Below the pieces are notes generated by a model. That model did not search any database. It saw only the letters and a program-made list of their open reading frames with translations, and had not been told where the DNA came from. The position numbers and the translations under genes were made by a program. This document shows, in pieces, positions 1 through 5,209 of a stretch of 5,209 bases of DNA (the stretch's first letter is position 1; each line of letters starts with the position of its first letter). The DNA lies in NCBI GenBank assembly GCA_944384865.1, contig CALWVC010000116.1:1-5209 (forward strand), given 5' to 3'. The DNA comes from an uncultured Clostridia bacterium. Its GTDB lineage: Bacteria; Bacillota; Clostridia; Oscillospirales; Acutalibacteraceae.

Positions 1-107
1 TCGTCATTGTACAACCTGCATCAATACCACGTGGGAATATTTACTGCTTTGTGGGTCACATCTATTTACAACGCAGATTATTTTTAAATTATTTTTTGCA
101 ATTGACC

Positions 108-136
108 TTGTGTATCGGGCAGAGGAATGCTATAAT
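108..136 (+). promoter_or_regulatory. Extended -10 sigma-A-like promoter for proBA
   Basis: A perfect TATAAT (131-136) is preceded by TGC (128-130), forming an extended -10 element. A weak -35 match, TTGTGT (108-113), sits 17 bp upstream. Transcription would start near 142-144, giving a proB leader of about 197 nt. A closer -35 match, TTGACC (102-107), is 23 bp from the -10, which is too far. No other good promoter was found between here and proB. Confidence 0.65.
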
Positions 137-152
137 ACTACAATAATATTGT

Positions 153-202
153 CTTGCTGCGCATCTTGTCCGGAGCTTTTGAGACAATGTGGCGGCAGAA
201 AG
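153..202 (+). other. Irregular stem-loop in the proB leader
   Basis: About ten bases after the inferred transcription start, the RNA can form a long irregular hairpin. CTT (153-155) pairs with AAG (200-202), CTGC (157-160) with GCAG (195-198), and TTGTC (166-170) with GACAA (183-187). A few weaker pairs lie between these, and a roughly 12-nt loop (171-182) caps it. A competing pairing joins TGTCCG (167-172) to CGGACA (209-214). I recognise no known riboswitch class and see no T-box sequence, although proBA genes in some Bacilli are T-box controlled. Whether this fold regulates anything is unknown. Confidence 0.35.
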
Positions 203-339
203 ATGAAACGGACAGTTGATTTGCATAAAAGCATTTGTCGCGATATTATTTATCACGCTGATGATTCACAATGTTATGATTTTGTCATGTAGTTTGAATC
301 TGCCCGTTTTTATGAGATATTGATTTTTAAGAGAGTTGG

Positions 340-1155
340 ATGAAAAAGATGTCGTTGAAAAATGCCAAGCGGATTGTGTTTAAAGTTGGGACGTCTACGC
401 TGACACATCAAAACGGAAAGCCGGATTTTAAAACAATAGATCAGTTGGCACGGATTTTATCAGATCTGAAAAATGATGAGAGACAGGTGGTGTTGGTCTC
501 GTCTGGTGCGATTGCCGTGGGTGTGGATCGTATGGGATTAACCCAAAAGCCTGATACGGTGGTGGAGAAGCAGGCTGCGGCTGCAATTGGTCAGTGTGAG
601 CTGATGTTCATTTATGATAAATTTTTTTCTGAGTATAACAAGACGGTGGCGCAGGTGTTGATGACACGGGATGTTGTGGAGAAAGTTGACGGCAGGAAGA
701 ATGTAGTCAATACATTGGAGGAACTGCTGCGATATGACGCGATTCCGATTGTGAATGAAAACGATACGGTCGCTACAGATGAAATCCTGACCAATGATAT
801 TTTTGGCGATAACGATACGTTGTCGGCGATTGTTGCGGATTGTGTGCGGGCAGATTTGCTGGTGATTATTACGGATATCGACGGGCTGTATGATCAAAAT
901 CCCAAAGAACATGCAGACGCCCGAAAGATCGATATTGTGCGGGAAGTTACGCCCGCGTTATTTGAGACGGCCGGCGGCGCCGGAACCTGGCGCGGAACGG
1001 GCGGTATGGTAACCAAATTGCAGGCTGCGCAGATCGCCATGCAGGCCGGTGTGGATATGGCAATTATTTCGGGCCGGGATCTTGATGATATTTACAGATT
1101 ATTAAATGGTGAAAATATTGGAACGGTGTTTCAGGCGCCGGATCGGGCTCAATAA
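340..1155 (+). CDS. proB: Glutamate 5-kinase (short form, no PUA domain)
   Basis: The product (271 aa) phosphorylates L-glutamate with ATP to gamma-glutamyl phosphate, the first step of proline synthesis in the cytoplasm. The whole protein is an amino-acid-kinase domain. It shows KVGTSTL (residues 15-21, phosphate loop), SSGA (54-57), VNENDTV (138-144), FGDNDTLSA (155-163), TDIDGLY (178-184) and GTGGMVTK (219-226). Family members with a C-terminal RNA-binding-like PUA domain run to about 370 residues. This one ends where the kinase domain ends, a known natural short form, so it is not judged truncated. The start at 340 is favoured because a weak AAGAGAG (329-335) precedes it. An in-frame ATG at 349 is also possible. 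proA follows 75 bp downstream without a terminator, which supports co-transcription. In this family the enzyme is usually feedback-inhibited by proline, which the sequence alone cannot show. Confidence 0.97.
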   Translation: MKKMSLKNAKRIVFKVGTSTLTHQNGKPDFKTIDQLARILSDLKNDERQVVLVSSGAIAVGVDRMGLTQKPDTVVEKQAAAAIGQCELMFIYDKFFSEYNKTVAQVLMTRDVVEKVDGRKNVVNTLEELLRYDAIPIVNENDTVATDEILTNDIFGDNDTLSAIVADCVRADLLVIITDIDGLYDQNPKEHADARKIDIVREVTPALFETAGGAGTWRGTGGMVTKLQAAQIAMQAGVDMAIISGRDLDDIYRLLNGENIGTVFQAPDRAQ

Positions 1156-1230
1156 GGGTATATATTCTGTTTGGCAGTCGGTAATTTGAAATCGACGTAT
1201 GTATTATGTATATAGAAAGGGCGGATCAGC

Positions 1231-2475
1231 ATGGATTTAACTGCGATGGGTAAAAAGGCCAAATCTGCATCGCGTCAGTTGGCGGTGGCGTCTGCAACCG
1301 TTAAAAATCAGGCGTTGCAGGCGATTGCGCAGGCGTTAATACAGCAAACGCAGACGATTTTGCAGGCGAATGCCAGAGATCTGGAGGCGGCGCGAAACAG
1401 TGGTATGAAACAAAGCCTGCAGGATCGTCTGTTGCTGGATGAGCAGCGAATCCGGGGGATTGCAGACGGTGTGTTGCAGGTAGCGGCGCTGCAGGATCCG
1501 ATTGGAGAGGTTTTGGATGGATTCACACGGCCGAACGGGTTGCAGATTCGTAAAATTGCAGTACCGCTGGGTGTGATCGGGATTATTTTTGAGGCGCGCC
1601 CCAATGTTACGGTAGATGCGGCAACATTATGCTTGAAGTCCGGAAATGCGACGATTTTAAGGGGCGGCAAGGAGGCGTTTTATTCGAATCAGGCGCTGGC
1701 GGAGATCATGCGCGGCGCTTTGGAGCAAAGCGGTCTGCCGGCAGATTGTATACAATTGGTGCAGGATACCAGCCGCGCGTCGTCTACAGCGCTGATGCAG
1801 CTGAACGGGTATCTGGATGTACTGATTCCCCGCGGCGGTGCAGGGCTGATCCAGGCAGTAGTCCAAAATGCAACCGTTCCGGTCATTGAGACCGGAACCG
1901 GAAATTGTCATATTTATATTGATAAAAGCACGGATTTGGAGATGGCGGCCCGGCTCATGGAGAATGCAAAAACACAACGCCCGTCAGTGTGCAATGCCTG
2001 TGAAAGTCTGTTGGTACACAGTGCCGTGGCGGCACAGGCGTTGCCGAAGGTGCAGGCGCTGTTGAACCGGCATCATGTAGAGATTCGTGGCTGTGATCGT
2101 ACGAAGAACATTTTAGGCGACTGCGTAGTGCTGGCGACTGAAGAGGATTACGCCACCGAATTTTTAGATTATATTATCTCTGTCAAAGTTGTAGATCATC
2201 TGGAGCAGGCGATCGACCATATTATGCGTTATTCCAGCGGGCACAGTGAATGTATCGTGACGAACGATCTGCGCAGCGCTGAAAAGTTTACCGCAAATGT
2301 GGATGCGGCGGCGGTATATGTCAATGCGTCTACCCGTTTTACAGACGGGGGCGAGTTTGGGTTCGGCGCAGAAATCGGGATTTCTACGCAAAAGCTGCAT
2401 GCCAGAGGGCCGATGGGGCTCAGACAGCTGACTTCGGTGAAATATGTGGTTTATGGGCAAGGGCAGATTCGATAA
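1231..2475 (+). CDS. proA: Glutamate-5-semialdehyde dehydrogenase (gamma-glutamyl phosphate reductase)
   Basis: The product (414 aa, normal length for the family) reduces the ProB product gamma-glutamyl phosphate to glutamate 5-semialdehyde using NADPH. The semialdehyde cyclises and is then reduced to proline by ProC, which is not in this window. It has the aldehyde-dehydrogenase fold: PLGVIGIIFEARPNVT (residues 112-127, cofactor-binding region), SGNATILRGGKEA (137-149), IPRGGAGLI (199-207), and RPSVCNACESLLVH (250-263), in which Cys254 is the expected catalytic thiol. The C-terminal FGFGAEIGISTQKLHARGPMG stretch is typical of ProA. The start at 1231 has AGAAAGG (1214-1220) as a ribosome binding site with a slightly long spacer. 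A second in-frame ATG at 1246 is less well placed. The gene is intact and forms an operon with proB. Confidence 0.98.
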   Translation: MDLTAMGKKAKSASRQLAVASATVKNQALQAIAQALIQQTQTILQANARDLEAARNSGMKQSLQDRLLLDEQRIRGIADGVLQVAALQDPIGEVLDGFTRPNGLQIRKIAVPLGVIGIIFEARPNVTVDAATLCLKSGNATILRGGKEAFYSNQALAEIMRGALEQSGLPADCIQLVQDTSRASSTALMQLNGYLDVLIPRGGAGLIQAVVQNATVPVIETGTGNCHIYIDKSTDLEMAARLMENAKTQRPSVCNACESLLVHSAVAAQALPKVQALLNRHHVEIRGCDRTKNILGDCVVLATEEDYATEFLDYIISVKVVDHLEQAIDHIMRYSSGHSECIVTNDLRSAEKFTANVDAAAVYVNASTRFTDGGEFGFGAEIGISTQKLHARGPMGLRQLTSVKYVVYGQGQIR

Positions 2476-2540
2476 AGCACACATATCATTTTTGTAGAAG
2501 GCATTATCGGCTCTCTAAATTGAATCAAAAATAAGCTGTT

Positions 2541-2578
2541 AACAGACGTTCGGCCTTTTATAAGGCTGAACGTCTGTT
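2541..2578 (+). terminator. Probable terminator of the proBA operon
   Basis: An 18-bp stem with one G-T wobble: AACAGACGTTCGGCCTT (2541-2557) pairs with the complementary arm at 2562-2578 around a 4-nt loop (2558-2561). It lies 66 bp after the proA stop. The following bases, TATTAT, make only a modest U-tract, so termination may be less than complete. On the other strand the hairpin is followed by a TTATTTTT run, so it could work in both directions. Confidence 0.75.
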
Positions 2579-2700
2579 TATTATGCAGTGGCAAGGGTAG
2601 TTCTGAAGATATAACACAAGTGTAAAGAATTATATTTCGGGAGAATATGCATAAAATTCAATGCAAAAATTTGTATAATTTATAAGAAAAATATATTTTA

Positions 2701-2728
2701 TTGAAATTTATGTAAAATAGACTATATA
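2701..2728 (+). promoter_or_regulatory. Second candidate promoter upstream of the small gene
   Basis: TTGAAA (2701-2706) is followed 16 bp later by TATATA (2723-2728). The match is fair, but chance matches are common in such AT-rich DNA. It would act in tandem with the better candidate just downstream. Confidence 0.35.
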
Positions 2729-2733
2729 GGACA

Positions 2734-2762
2734 TTGAAATTTTATACAACATATTTTAGAAT
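2734..2762 (+). promoter_or_regulatory. Sigma-A-like promoter for the small downstream gene
   Basis: TTGAAA (2734-2739) and TAGAAT (2757-2762) are separated by an optimal 17 bp, each one base from consensus. Transcription would start near 2768-2770. That is about 28 nt ahead of the ATG at 2798 and about 137 nt ahead of the preferred ATG at 2906. Confidence 0.55.
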
Positions 2763-2857
2763 AAACTTCCAAAACAAAAAAAGAAGGGCGGTGATAGATG
2801 TGTGTATTCTGTTTAATATGCCGTATAACATACCGGCAGCATGGCCATGATTCCAAG

Positions 2858-2900
2858 CCGTTTTTATACAAAGGAAAGTTTTTTGTATATAATCGGAGGA
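2858..2900 (+). promoter_or_regulatory. Strong ribosome binding site with an adjoining hairpin
   Basis: GGAGGA (2895-2900) lies 5 nt before the ATG at 2906 and is the best ribosome binding site in the window, so it decides that start. Just ahead of it, TATACAAA (2865-2872) is perfectly complementary to TTTGTATA (2882-2889) around a 9-nt loop. CCG (2858-2860) can close the base with CGG (2894-2896), which would cover the first two bases of the Shine-Dalgarno sequence. This suggests that access to the site could be modulated, but that is inference. Confidence 0.5.
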
Positions 2901-2905
2901 GAACC

Positions 2906-3130
2906 ATGGGAGAGACACGGTATATTTGTATAGAGGAGATAATCTTTTTTGAAGAGTTTGGACCAGTAAAAACATATGGAATTGCCGTATATGACGGAAC
3001 GGAATGTATAAATGTAATTCGGGATATCTCGGTCTGTAAAGAAAAAATCGAGCATGCAGTGGATCAATTCAATACATATAAACTGGAGCTGGTTCATTTG
3101 CCGGATTGCATAGAAGATCTGTTGGCATAA
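2906..3130 (+). CDS. Small uncharacterised protein, DUF6514-like
   Basis: The product is 74 aa from the preferred ATG. The spacing of its motifs resembles the small DUF6514 proteins of Firmicutes as I remember them: an early KTYGIAVYDG strand (about residues 22-31), a VIRDIS motif (37-42), a Lys/Glu-rich helix (44-57), and a C-terminal LVHLPDCIEDLLA (62-74) matching the family's HL-x-D-x-I-x-D-x-L ending. The function of that family is unknown. There is no signal peptide or membrane segment, so it is probably cytosolic and acidic. An in-frame ATG at 2798, preceded by a weaker GAAGGGCGG site, would add 36 Cys- and Arg-rich residues. Those look less protein-like, and the internal start has a much better ribosome binding site. 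The gene has its own promoter and terminator, so it appears to be a single-gene unit. The family assignment is tentative, but that the gene is real is fairly secure. Confidence 0.72.
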   Translation: MGETRYICIEEIIFFEEFGPVKTYGIAVYDGTECINVIRDISVCKEKIEHAVDQFNTYKLELVHLPDCIEDLLA

Positions 3131-3163
3131 AAACAGAGCGCGGACATATGTTTTTTGGTGCAG

Positions 3164-3203
3164 ACGCGGCGCGACAGGGGACAGGCCTGGCGCCGCGTTT
3201 TTT
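3164..3203 (+). terminator. Strong intrinsic terminator after the small gene
   Basis: ACGCGGCGC (3164-3172) pairs perfectly with GCGCCGCGT (3190-3198). CAGG (3175-3178) and CCTG (3186-3189) extend the stem inside a 2-nt bulge. A run of six T (3198-3203) follows, with more T-rich sequence after it. It lies 33 bp after the stop codon of the small gene. A wider pair, GGTGCA (3157-3162) with TGCACC (3210-3215), can enclose the whole structure. Confidence 0.9.
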
Positions 3204-3242
3204 ATATTTTGCACCAAGACGGCATTTATATCTTGATAGCAG

Positions 3243-3267
3243 TCTGGCGGCTTTCGGCGCCGTCAGA
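3243..3267. other. GC-rich hairpin of unknown role between terminator and alaS promoter
   Basis: TCTGGCGGC (3243-3251) pairs with GCCGTCAGA (3259-3267) over 9 bp with one G-T wobble and a 7-nt loop. No T-run follows on the + strand, so it is not a standard terminator. The surrounding spacer (3204-3342) has no credible open reading frame on either strand. Confidence 0.4.
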
Positions 3268-3342
3268 GGCGCCCTTGTAAGGAAAAACGTATTAAACCAG
3301 GCGCTTTGAAGACTTTGTAAAAACGCTTTTTTGAAAAATACA

Positions 3343-3371
3343 TTGACAAAGCAGCGGCTGGGCATTATACT
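3343..3371 (+). promoter_or_regulatory. Near-consensus sigma-A promoter of alaS
   Basis: A perfect TTGACA (3343-3348) and TATACT (3366-3371) are separated by 17 bp. Transcription would begin near 3377-3379, just upstream of the T-box leader. This is the strongest promoter in the window, which fits a housekeeping gene whose output is then limited by the leader. Confidence 0.88.
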
Positions 3372-3377
3372 TTAAAT

Positions 3378-3609
3378 AAATAAGTATAAATATTGCAATA
3401 GCGAAGCTAAGACCTGTAGGGACAAAGCAGAGAACGGTGAAAACAGGTGGAATCGCCGGGTATGTCCTTTGTGTCGTGCCACTTCGCTGCACCGCCCAAT
3501 CAGCGGCGTATCGTCTGCGTTAAAGACGGATAAGAGGCGTCAAAAACGCAATTCGGGTGGTACCGCGGAAGTGATTTCGTCCCGTTTTGTTTGTTTTGGC
3601 GTATTTTTT
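3378..3609 (+). ncRNA. T-box leader RNA sensing uncharged tRNA-Ala
   Basis: This leader senses the charging state of tRNA-Ala and controls alaS. Stem I is closed by AGCGAAG (3400-3406) with CTTCGCT (3482-3488). GCC (3478-3480), one base before the closing strand, is the probable alanine specifier codon; another GCC at 3455-3457 is less likely. AGAGA (3429-3433) and GGTG (3436-3439) are candidate AG-box and GNUG elements. Small hairpins follow: CCGC/GCGG (3492-3506) and CGTCT/AGACG (3512-3528). The antiterminator is textbook: CGGG (3554-3557) pairs with CCCG (3581-3584), the bulge TGGTACC is at 3558-3564, and a GCGGAA/TTTCGT stem (3565-3580) has a GTGA loop. The TGGT of the bulge can pair with the ACCA end of uncharged tRNA-Ala. 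U-rich runs follow at 3585-3597 and 3604-3609, but no strong competing terminator hairpin is obvious. Confidence 0.94.
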
Positions 3610-3644
3610 ATGATGAAAATGGAGATAAAAGGAGTATTATAGTA

Positions 3645-5209
3645 ATGAAATGGACCGGCCTCAATGAATTGCGGGAGAAATATTTAAGCTTTTTTGAAAG
3701 CAAGGGGCATCTGCGACTGAAGAGCTTTTCGCTGATTCCGCAAAATGACAATAGCCTGCTGCTGATCAATTCAGGGATGGCGCCGATGAAAAAATATTTT
3801 ACCGGCGAGATCACGCCGCCCCGTAAACGGGTGACTACTTGTCAGAAGTGTATCCGCACACCGGATATCGAGCAGGTGGGCAAAACCGCCCGCCACGGCA
3901 CTTATTTTGAGATGTTGGGCAATTTCTCGTTTGGCGACTATTTTAAACATGAGGCGACTGCCTGGGCCTGGGAATTTTGTACGAAGGTTTTAGAGTTGCC
4001 GGTGGACAGGCTGTGGGTTTCCATTTATGAAGAGGATGACGAGGCATTTGATATCTGGACCAAAGAGGTCGGCGTTGCGCCGGAGCGGATTGTCCGGCTG
4101 GGCAAGGCGGACAATTTCTGGGAGCACGGCTCCGGCCCCTGCGGCCCGTGTTCAGAGATCTATTATGACCGCGGCGAGGAATACGGATGCGGCAGCCCGA
4201 CCTGCGGGGTAGGCTGCGATTGTGACCGTTATATGGAGTTTTGGAATCTGGTGTTTACCCAGTTTGATAATGACGGGCATGACCATTATACGCCGCTGGA
4301 TCACCCCAATATCGATACAGGTATGGGGTTGGAGCGTTTGGCATGTATTATGCAGGGGGTCAACAATCTGTTTGAGGTTGATACTGTACAGAATATTATG
4401 AAGCATGTCAGCCGGATTGCGGGCGTGCATTACGGCGATTCTGAAAAAACCGACGTGTCGCTGCGGGTAATTACCGACCATATCCGTTCTACCGTGTTTA
4501 TGGTAGGTGATGGGGTAATGCCGTCGAACGAAGGGCGGGGTTATGTGCTGCGGCGGCTGCTCCGGCGGGCCGCCAGACATGGCAGACTGCTGGGTATTAC
4601 CCGGCCGTTTTTATCTGAAATCTGCGATACGGTGATTGATGAGAATCATGCCGCTTATCCGGAGCTGGCAGAAAAGCGGGCGTTTATCAAAAAATTGATT
4701 CATAACGAAGAGGAAGGGTTTGAAAAAACCATTGATCAGGGCCTGAATTTGCTGTCTGAACTGATTGATCATATCGAGAGCAGGACGTTGTCGGGGGAGG
4801 CGGCGTTTCGGCTGTATGACACTTATGGATTTCCGCTGGATCTGACCAGAGATATTTTGGAGGAAAAAGGTCTGTCAGTCAATGAAGAGGAATTTAACCG
4901 GCTGATGAAGGAACAAAAACAGCGGGCCCGAGCCGCACGGAAGAATGCAGGCGCTGAAGCGTGGGAGGGCGATACCAATCCTTTTGCCGATATTGCATCT
5001 ACCGTATTTACAGGGTATACTGATTTTCAGGGGCAGAGCAATATACTGGCGCTGGTCAGCGGCGGAGAACTTTGTTCTGCATTATCCGAAGACGCACAGG
5101 GAATGCTGGTGTTGGATACCACGCCGTTTTATGCGGAGAGCGGCGGACAGGTTGGAGATACCGGCTTGATTACCACTCCCACCGGCGTGTTTGCGGTTGC
5201 AGATACGGT
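3645..5209 (+). CDS. alaS: Alanyl-tRNA synthetase, N-terminal 521 residues (runs off the window)
   Basis: This enzyme attaches alanine to tRNA-Ala and removes mischarged serine or glycine. Full-length bacterial enzymes are about 870-880 residues, so roughly the first 60% is present. The start MKWTGLNELREKYLSFF is typical, and AAAAGGAG (3627-3634) is the ribosome binding site. The class II aminoacylation domain shows PPRKRVTTCQKCIRTPDIE (58-76), motif 2 at HGTYFEMLGNFSFGDYF (84-100) and motif 3 at GMGLERL (226-232). A Cys-rich insert with Cys182, 187, 191 and 193 precedes DRYMEFWN, as in many Firmicutes enzymes. The tRNA-recognition helical domain follows (about 250-450; RGYVLRRLLRRAARHG at 298-313). 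The editing domain begins with DTTPFYAESGGQVGDTG (491-507). The zinc-binding HxxxH editing residues and the C-terminal domain lie beyond the window. No frameshift is seen. Expression is controlled by the T-box leader immediately upstream. Confidence 0.98.
   Translation, partial: MKWTGLNELREKYLSFFESKGHLRLKSFSLIPQNDNSLLLINSGMAPMKKYFTGEITPPRKRVTTCQKCIRTPDIEQVGKTARHGTYFEMLGNFSFGDYFKHEATAWAWEFCTKVLELPVDRLWVSIYEEDDEAFDIWTKEVGVAPERIVRLGKADNFWEHGSGPCGPCSEIYYDRGEEYGCGSPTCGVGCDCDRYMEFWNLVFTQFDNDGHDHYTPLDHPNIDTGMGLERLACIMQGVNNLFEVDTVQNIMKHVSRIAGVHYGDSEKTDVSLRVITDHIRSTVFMVGDGVMPSNEGRGYVLRRLLRRAARHGRLLGITRPFLSEICDTVIDENHAAYPELAEKRAFIKKLIHNEEEGFEKTIDQGLNLLSELIDHIESRTLSGEAAFRLYDTYGFPLDLTRDILEEKGLSVNEEEFNRLMKEQKQRARAARKNAGAEAWEGDTNPFADIASTVFTGYTDFQGQSNILALVSGGELCSALSEDAQGMLVLDTTPFYAESGGQVGDTGLITTPTGVFAVADT

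Larger units (their letters stand above)
1..339. other. Non-coding region upstream of proB
   Basis: I see no convincing gene here. One + strand frame is open from base 2 to the stop at 290-292, but its product is rich in Cys and Ile and not protein-like. It has no good ribosome binding site and it contains the proB promoter. On the - strand, bases 28-2 read GIDAGCTMT, which resembles an ATP-binding loop. That frame has a stop at 43-41 and no normal start codon ahead of the motif, so no gene is called. What the region does hold is a promoter (108-136) and a structured leader for proB. Confidence 0.6.
2585..2790. other. AT-rich intergenic spacer
   Basis: About 200 bp with no open frame that looks coding. 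It is much richer in A and T than the flanking genes and holds two candidate promoters (2701-2728 and 2734-2762). An imperfect direct repeat, ATGCATAAAATTC then ATGCAAAAATTT, begins near 2648 and 2661. A TATAAT at 2674-2679 has no matching -35. Confidence 0.5.

Noticed and set aside
2..292. A + strand frame open from the window edge to a stop at 290-292
   Set aside because: It has Cys-rich, unnatural composition, contains the proB promoter, and lacks a start with a usable ribosome binding site. A frame this long can occur by chance at a window edge.
116..306. An 8-bp inverted repeat, CGGGCAGA (116-123) and TCTGCCCG (299-306), around the proB leader
   Set aside because: One arm lies in the promoter spacer and would not be transcribed. 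The match is short enough to be chance in a region of this size.
538..912. Reverse-strand frames inside proB, and similar ones inside proA and alaS
   Set aside because: They are antisense shadows of well-supported genes, with no start signals and no recognisable domains.
1186..1214. A possible promoter between proB and proA (TTGAAA, 17 bp, TATATA)
   Set aside because: Transcription would start after the proA ribosome binding site, leaving a leader that lacks it. The pair is more likely chance, and read-through from proB explains proA expression.
3301..3332. A hairpin plus T-run resembling a terminator just ahead of the alaS promoter
   Set aside because: The stem is only GCG/CGC plus TTT/AAA with a mismatch between them and a large loop, too weak to call. 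A strong terminator already lies upstream at 3164-3203.
3069..3365. A 98-codon reverse-strand open frame across the small gene's end and the spacer
   Set aside because: It runs through a coding gene and a clear terminator in the opposite direction, has no ribosome binding site, and its product has no recognisable features.

Overview
This window looks like an ordinary chromosomal stretch from a low-to-mid GC Firmicute, most likely a member of the Clostridia. The evidence is an alanyl-tRNA synthetase with a clostridial-type Cys-rich insert, a T-box leader in front of it, AGGAGG-type ribosome binding sites and sigma-A-like promoters. All supported genes lie on the + strand. No mobile element, CRISPR array, tRNA or rRNA was seen.

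Layout: positions 1-339 hold no convincing gene. They carry an extended -10 promoter (108-136) and a leader of about 200 nt containing an irregular stem-loop. Next come proB (340-1155, glutamate 5-kinase without a PUA domain) and proA (1231-2475, glutamate-5-semialdehyde dehydrogenase), 75 bp apart with no terminator between them. Together they encode the first two steps of proline synthesis from glutamate. A long hairpin (2541-2578) closes this operon.

An AT-rich spacer (about 2585-2790) carries one or two sigma-A-like promoters for a small gene. That gene is best read as 74 residues from the ATG at 2906, although an in-frame ATG at 2798 would give 110 residues. Its product is an uncharacterised small protein resembling the DUF6514 type of Firmicutes. 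A strong intrinsic terminator (3164-3203) ends this unit, and a further GC-rich hairpin (3243-3267) of unknown role follows.

The last unit is alaS. It has a near-consensus promoter (3343-3371), a T-box leader (about 3378-3609) with a textbook antiterminator bulge and a probable GCC alanine specifier codon, and then the first 521 codons of alanyl-tRNA synthetase (3645 to the window end). Uncharged tRNA-Ala is expected to turn alaS on.

No new biological system is evident. The points most worth checking are the T-box leader without an obvious separate terminator hairpin, the structured leader of proBA, and the two-start arrangement with a hairpin touching the ribosome binding site of the small gene.
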